Notes under the pieces: model-generated
Databases searched by the model: none
The model's input: only the letters and a program-made list of their open reading frames with translations
Told to the model about the DNA's origin: nothing
DNA from: CBFGWV01 sp965652545
Lineage (GTDB): Bacteria > Pseudomonadota > Gammaproteobacteria > Competibacterales > Competibacteraceae
Assembly (NCBI GenBank): GCA_965652545.1
Contig: CBFGWV010000185.1
Coordinates: forward strand, 1 to 9,715
Direction: 5' to 3'
DNA length: 9,715 nucleotides
Made by a program: the position numbers and the translations under genes
Part shown: positions 6,850 through 9,715 of the stretch, piece by piece
How positions within the stretch are numbered: position 1 is the stretch's first letter
Layout: each line of letters opens with the position of its first letter

Positions 6850-7689
6850 GTGCGCAGCTATCGTTTCCGTATCGTCAATGTTTTTGCCCAGGAGCGGCTT
6901 GGCGGCAATCCGCTGTGCGTATTCGAGGACGGTCGCGGCCTGGACGCGCCGACCATGCAGCGGTTGGCGCTGCAGTTCAATCTGTCGGAAACGGTGTTTC
7001 TGCTGCCCTCGGATCGGGCCCAGGTACGCGTTCGTATTTTTACCCCCGAGTTCGAGATGCCCTTTGCCGGGCATCCCACGCTCGGCTCTGCCCATGTGGC
7101 CAGAGAGATGGGCCTGGGCGGCGATTCGCTCACGCTCGAGACTCAGGCGGCCCTGGTGCCGGTCGTGGCGCAGGATGACACCTGGACGCTGACCGCGCGC
7201 TCACCGGTCAGTTATCCCTTGTCAGTGTCCAAGGACGATTTGGCGACCATGCTTGGGTTGGCCGCCACCGACCTCGAGGGTGAGCCGTTGTGGGTGGACA
7301 CCGGTTCAGAACAACTCATCGTTCCCCTGGCCACGGCCAATGCGGTGCGCCGCTGCCGCCCTGTCGGGGACGCCTTGGCGCGCACGGTGCGCACCAGCCA
7401 GGGGCCGTACAAGGTGTATGTCTGGTCCTGGCAGGGGCCGGACACCATCGTCGCCCGGTTTTTCTTCCCCAAGGGCGGTGCCGTGGTCGAAGACCCGGGT
7501 ACGGGTTCGGCGTGCGCCAACCTCGGCGGTTGGCTGTCGGTCAACGGCTACCGTGGGCGTCGCCTGGCCATCGAGCAGGGCGAGTGCACCGGTCGGCCCT
7601 GCCGCCTGGGACTGACGGTCGATGAAGACGGTACGATCCGCGTGAGCGGACGGGTGCTGACGCTCGGGCAGGGCGTCATCGACTTGTAA
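6850..7689 (+). CDS. PhzF-family isomerase-like protein
   Basis: This 279-residue soluble protein has the two-lobed PhzF/diaminopimelate-epimerase fold. The catalytic glutamate is E47 in LQFNLSETVFLL (41-52). The paired glycine-rich substrate loops are MPFAGHPTLGSAH (70-82) and DPGTGSACANLGGWL (215-229). PhzF itself isomerises dihydro-hydroxyanthranilate in phenazine synthesis, but no other phenazine gene is present and most genomic PhzF homologues have unknown substrates, so no pathway is claimed. I chose GTG 6850 because PhzF proteins begin directly before the YRFRIVNVFA strand and GGGGGTGAG (6838-6846) precedes it. A GTG at 6799 that overlaps the MTIP stop (GTGA) is in frame and would add 17 residues. 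The gene ends 18 bases before the ATPase and probably belongs to the same unit. Confidence 0.88.
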   Translation: MRSYRFRIVNVFAQERLGGNPLCVFEDGRGLDAPTMQRLALQFNLSETVFLLPSDRAQVRVRIFTPEFEMPFAGHPTLGSAHVAREMGLGGDSLTLETQAALVPVVAQDDTWTLTARSPVSYPLSVSKDDLATMLGLAATDLEGEPLWVDTGSEQLIVPLATANAVRRCRPVGDALARTVRTSQGPYKVYVWSWQGPDTIVARFFFPKGGAVVEDPGTGSACANLGGWLSVNGYRGRRLAIEQGECTGRPCRLGLTVDEDGTIRVSGRVLTLGQGVIDL

Positions 7690-7707
7690 TCGAGCGAAGG
7701 GCAAGGC

Positions 7708-8589
7708 ATGAGCGGGCCGTTTTTGCGTGATCTGGGTGGGGATGCGTTTCTCGCGCAAGCGAACAAGCGCATTACCCTCATGGGCATGTCGGGCGTGGGC
7801 AAGACCACCCTCGGCAAGGCGCTGCCATCGGCGCGATGGTTTCATTACTCCACCGATTATCGTATCGGCACCCGCTACCTCGATGAGGCCATCATCGATG
7901 AGGTCAAGCGCGAGGCCATGCGCGTACCGGTCCTGGCGGAGCTGCTGCGGACCGATTCGATCTACATCGGCCACAACATCACCGTGGACAATCTCAAGCC
8001 GCTGTCGACGTTTCTCGGCATGCTGGGCGACCCGGCCAAGGGCGGATTGAGCGTTGAGGAGTTCAAGCGCCGCCTGGCCTTGCACCACCAGGCCGAAGTC
8101 AACGCCACCCGTGATGTCCACGACTTCATCGCCAAGGCCCGCGACATTTACGGCTATGCCCATTTCCTCAATGACGCCTCCGGCAGCTTGTGCGAGCTGG
8201 ATGACGAGCGGACTTACCAGCAACTGGCCGAGGATACGGTGCTCGTCTACCTCAAGGCGCCCGAGGCCATGCGCGAGGCTTTGATCGCACGGGCCGTCAG
8301 CCACCCCAAACCCTTGTACTATCGCCCTGAGTTTCTTGATGAGAGCCTTGATCGGTATCTGGGAGAGAAGAGGCTGGATCGGGTGGATGCGGTCGATCCG
8401 GCCGATTTCGTCCGCTGGGTGTTCGTCCGCCTGGTGGCCCACCGCCTGCCGCGCTACCAACGCATCGCCGATCTTTACGGGGTGACCGTGGATGCCGGCC
8501 GATTGTCCGATATCAAAAACGAGGATGATGTTCTGCATCTTGTGGCCGAGGCCCTGGATGCCCGTCGCCCCCGCCTGAGCGAGGCTTAA
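7708..8589 (+). CDS. Uncharacterised P-loop ATPase (kinase-like) paired with metA
   Basis: This 293-residue soluble protein has a clear Walker A motif GMSGVGKTT (26-34) directly after strand RITLM, as in shikimate- or gluconate-kinase-like P-loop proteins. Next come FHYSTDYRIGTRYLDE (45-60), which could bind substrate, a region with GDPAKGGLSVEEF (107-119), HFLNDASGSLCEL (152-164), and strand VLVYLKAP (178-185) of the type that precedes the lid in small-molecule kinases. Basic residues follow at 194-201. I recall similar proteins annotated only as 'ATPase' in other proteobacteria, and I know of no assigned function. AAGG at 7697-7700 precedes the ATG. The stop is five bases before metA, which points to co-transcription and perhaps a shared task in amino-acid metabolism. 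An amino-acid or metabolite kinase, or a regulatory ATPase, are both possible. No membrane segments are seen. Confidence 0.8.
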   Translation: MSGPFLRDLGGDAFLAQANKRITLMGMSGVGKTTLGKALPSARWFHYSTDYRIGTRYLDEAIIDEVKREAMRVPVLAELLRTDSIYIGHNITVDNLKPLSTFLGMLGDPAKGGLSVEEFKRRLALHHQAEVNATRDVHDFIAKARDIYGYAHFLNDASGSLCELDDERTYQQLAEDTVLVYLKAPEAMREALIARAVSHPKPLYYRPEFLDESLDRYLGEKRLDRVDAVDPADFVRWVFVRLVAHRLPRYQRIADLYGVTVDAGRLSDIKNEDDVLHLVAEALDARRPRLSEA

Positions 8590-8594
8590 GCCCC

Positions 8595-9668
8595 ATGCCC
8601 CTGGTTGCGCATACGCCACTGCCGAGTTTCCAGCGTCTGGCCGAGGAGGGCGAGGATATCCTCGATCTCGAACGGGCCAGCCATCAGGATATCCGCGAGT
8701 TGCACGTGGGGCTGTTGAACATGATGCCCGATGCCGCGGTCGCCCCGACGGAGCGGCAGTTCATGCGCCTTGTGGGGTCGTGCAACCGCATCGTGCAGTT
8801 TTATATCCACCCGTTCACTTTCGATGGCATCGAGCGCGGCCCGCAGGCGCAGGAGTACATCGACAAGTATTACGAACGCTTTGACGATATCCAGCGCGAG
8901 GGCCTGGATGCGTTGATCATCACCGGTGCGAATCCGGCCAAGCCGGAGCTGACCTCGGAGCCGTTCTGGAAGCCGCTGACGGAGGTGTTGGCTTGGGCGG
9001 CGGAGAATGTGACCTCGACCTTGTGTGCCTGTCTGGCGACGCATGCGACGGTGCGCCATTTTTATGGGATCCAACGTATTCCCCAACCGCAGAAGCGCTG
9101 GGGTGTGTATTCGCATCAGGTGGTGGAGGCGGATCATCCGCTGGTGCGCAATATCAATACGCGTTTCGATGTGCCGCATTCGCGTTGGAACGCGATCACC
9201 CGCGAGCAGTTGGAGGCCGCCGGCGCCCATGTGCTGGTGGAGAGTGAGGTCGCTGGTGTGCATCTGGCGGTCAGTGGGGATGGCTTCCGCTTTGTGTATT
9301 TCCAGGGTCACCCGGAGTACGACCGCAATAGCCTGCTGAAGGAGTATAAGCGGGAGGTGATGCGGTATCTGGCTGGCGAGCTGGATGTGTACCCGCCGTA
9401 TCCGGAGCACTATCTGCATGGTGCGGCGCTGGAGGCGTTGGAGACGTACAAGCAGCGCGCGATGGCGGAGCGGGATCCGCGGGTGATCAGCGAGTTTCCC
9501 GAGGCCGTCGCCTTCCGCCATGTGGACAACACCTGGGGCGATTCGGGTAAAAGCGTGGTGGGTAACTGGTTGGGGCTGGTGTACCAGCTGACGAGCCAGG
9601 ACCGGCACAAGCCGTTCATGGATGAGGTCGATTTGAAAGACCCGCTGGGGTGGCTGGCGCGACGCTGA
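8595..9668 (+). CDS. metA: MetA-family homoserine O-acyltransferase (long, divergent form)
   Basis: This 357-residue cytoplasmic enzyme should acylate homoserine in the first committed step of methionine synthesis. The class I glutamine-amidotransferase-like fold has LLNMMPDAAVAPTERQFMRL (40-59), nucleophile C146 in STLCACLATHA (141-151), GVYSHQV (170-176), PHSRWN (194-199) and the catalytic pair H239/E241 in GHPEYDR. These align with C142, H235 and E237 of the 309-residue E. coli enzyme. Three things are odd. Residue 115, matching the E. coli G111 that separates succinyl- from acetyl-CoA users, is Ala. The MPKK of E. coli is MPDA here. About 33 extra residues lie between the HPE motif and GNW (323-325), with a longer C-terminal tail. 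The acyl donor therefore cannot be assigned, and serine acylation cannot be excluded. The start has GAGG (8581-8584) ten bases upstream. Confidence 0.88.
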   Translation: MPLVAHTPLPSFQRLAEEGEDILDLERASHQDIRELHVGLLNMMPDAAVAPTERQFMRLVGSCNRIVQFYIHPFTFDGIERGPQAQEYIDKYYERFDDIQREGLDALIITGANPAKPELTSEPFWKPLTEVLAWAAENVTSTLCACLATHATVRHFYGIQRIPQPQKRWGVYSHQVVEADHPLVRNINTRFDVPHSRWNAITREQLEAAGAHVLVESEVAGVHLAVSGDGFRFVYFQGHPEYDRNSLLKEYKREVMRYLAGELDVYPPYPEHYLHGAALEALETYKQRAMAERDPRVISEFPEAVAFRHVDNTWGDSGKSVVGNWLGLVYQLTSQDRHKPFMDEVDLKDPLGWLARR

Positions 9669-9715
9669 GCTGGTAACGGTCTGGGTAGGTGCTGGGAACG
9701 CCCTCGTGCTGGCGA
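9669..9715. other. Downstream flank of metA, nothing recognised
   Basis: These last 47 bases show no further start of a gene and no hairpin followed by a T-run, so the end of the transcript lies outside the window or is Rho-dependent. Confidence 0.5.

Noticed and set aside
6850..7689. PhzF-like gene as evidence for phenazine synthesis
   Set aside because: No phzA-E or phzG homologue is nearby, and the PhzF fold is widespread among enzymes with other or unknown substrates.
7306..8619. Long minus-strand open frame of 437 codons
   Set aside because: It lies antisense to the PhzF-like and ATPase genes, which have clear family motifs. Its translation shows no recognisable domain and is typical of shadow frames in GC-rich DNA.
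8586..9608. Minus-strand open frame of 340 codons
   Set aside because: It is fully antisense to metA and shows only an Arg/His/Leu-rich composition with no motif.

Overview
This is a GC-rich, gene-dense chromosomal window from a proteobacterium, most likely a gammaproteobacterium. The RssB/RssC pair, NagZ, the hypoxanthine-guanine phosphoribosyltransferase and the methylthioinosine phosphorylase all read like versions known from Pseudomonas and its relatives. I cannot name the genus. There are no rRNA or tRNA genes, insertion sequences, phage genes or CRISPR arrays. All identifications come from reading motifs and from remembered family sequences, with no database search.

Left part (1-3862, minus strand). 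Three overlapping genes form one transcription unit, read from right to left: a membrane-anchored multi-PAS histidine kinase, an RssB-type response regulator with a C-terminal PP2C phosphatase domain, and an RssC-type STAS anti-sigma-factor antagonist. The start/stop overlaps are 4 bp and 1 bp, which suggests translational coupling. Together they read as a complete route from sensor to partner switch, and in Pseudomonas the RssB/RssC homologues act on RpoS and the general stress response. The stop codon of rssC lies in a short AT-rich array of five perfect 7-bp repeats that runs off the window edge.

Middle (3863-6802). A divergent intergenic gap separates this operon from nagZ (cell-wall recycling) on the plus strand. 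After nagZ there is an 88-bp gap with a good sigma70-like promoter, followed by a small DsrE-like protein, hpt and methylthioinosine phosphorylase. The last two are consecutive steps: phosphorolysis of methylthioinosine gives hypoxanthine, and the phosphoribosyltransferase turns that into IMP. The other product, methylthioribose-1-phosphate, feeds methionine salvage.

Right part (6850-9668, plus strand). A PhzF-family isomerase-like enzyme, an uncharacterised P-loop ATPase and a long, divergent MetA (homoserine O-acyltransferase family) continue in the same direction with small gaps. The run may form one long unit with the salvage genes, linked loosely by methionine and sulfur metabolism. The least explained parts are the ATPase-metA pairing, the unusual MetA active-site and insertion features, the DsrE-like protein heading the purine-salvage genes, and the heptamer array. 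I see no clearly new defence or mobile system.
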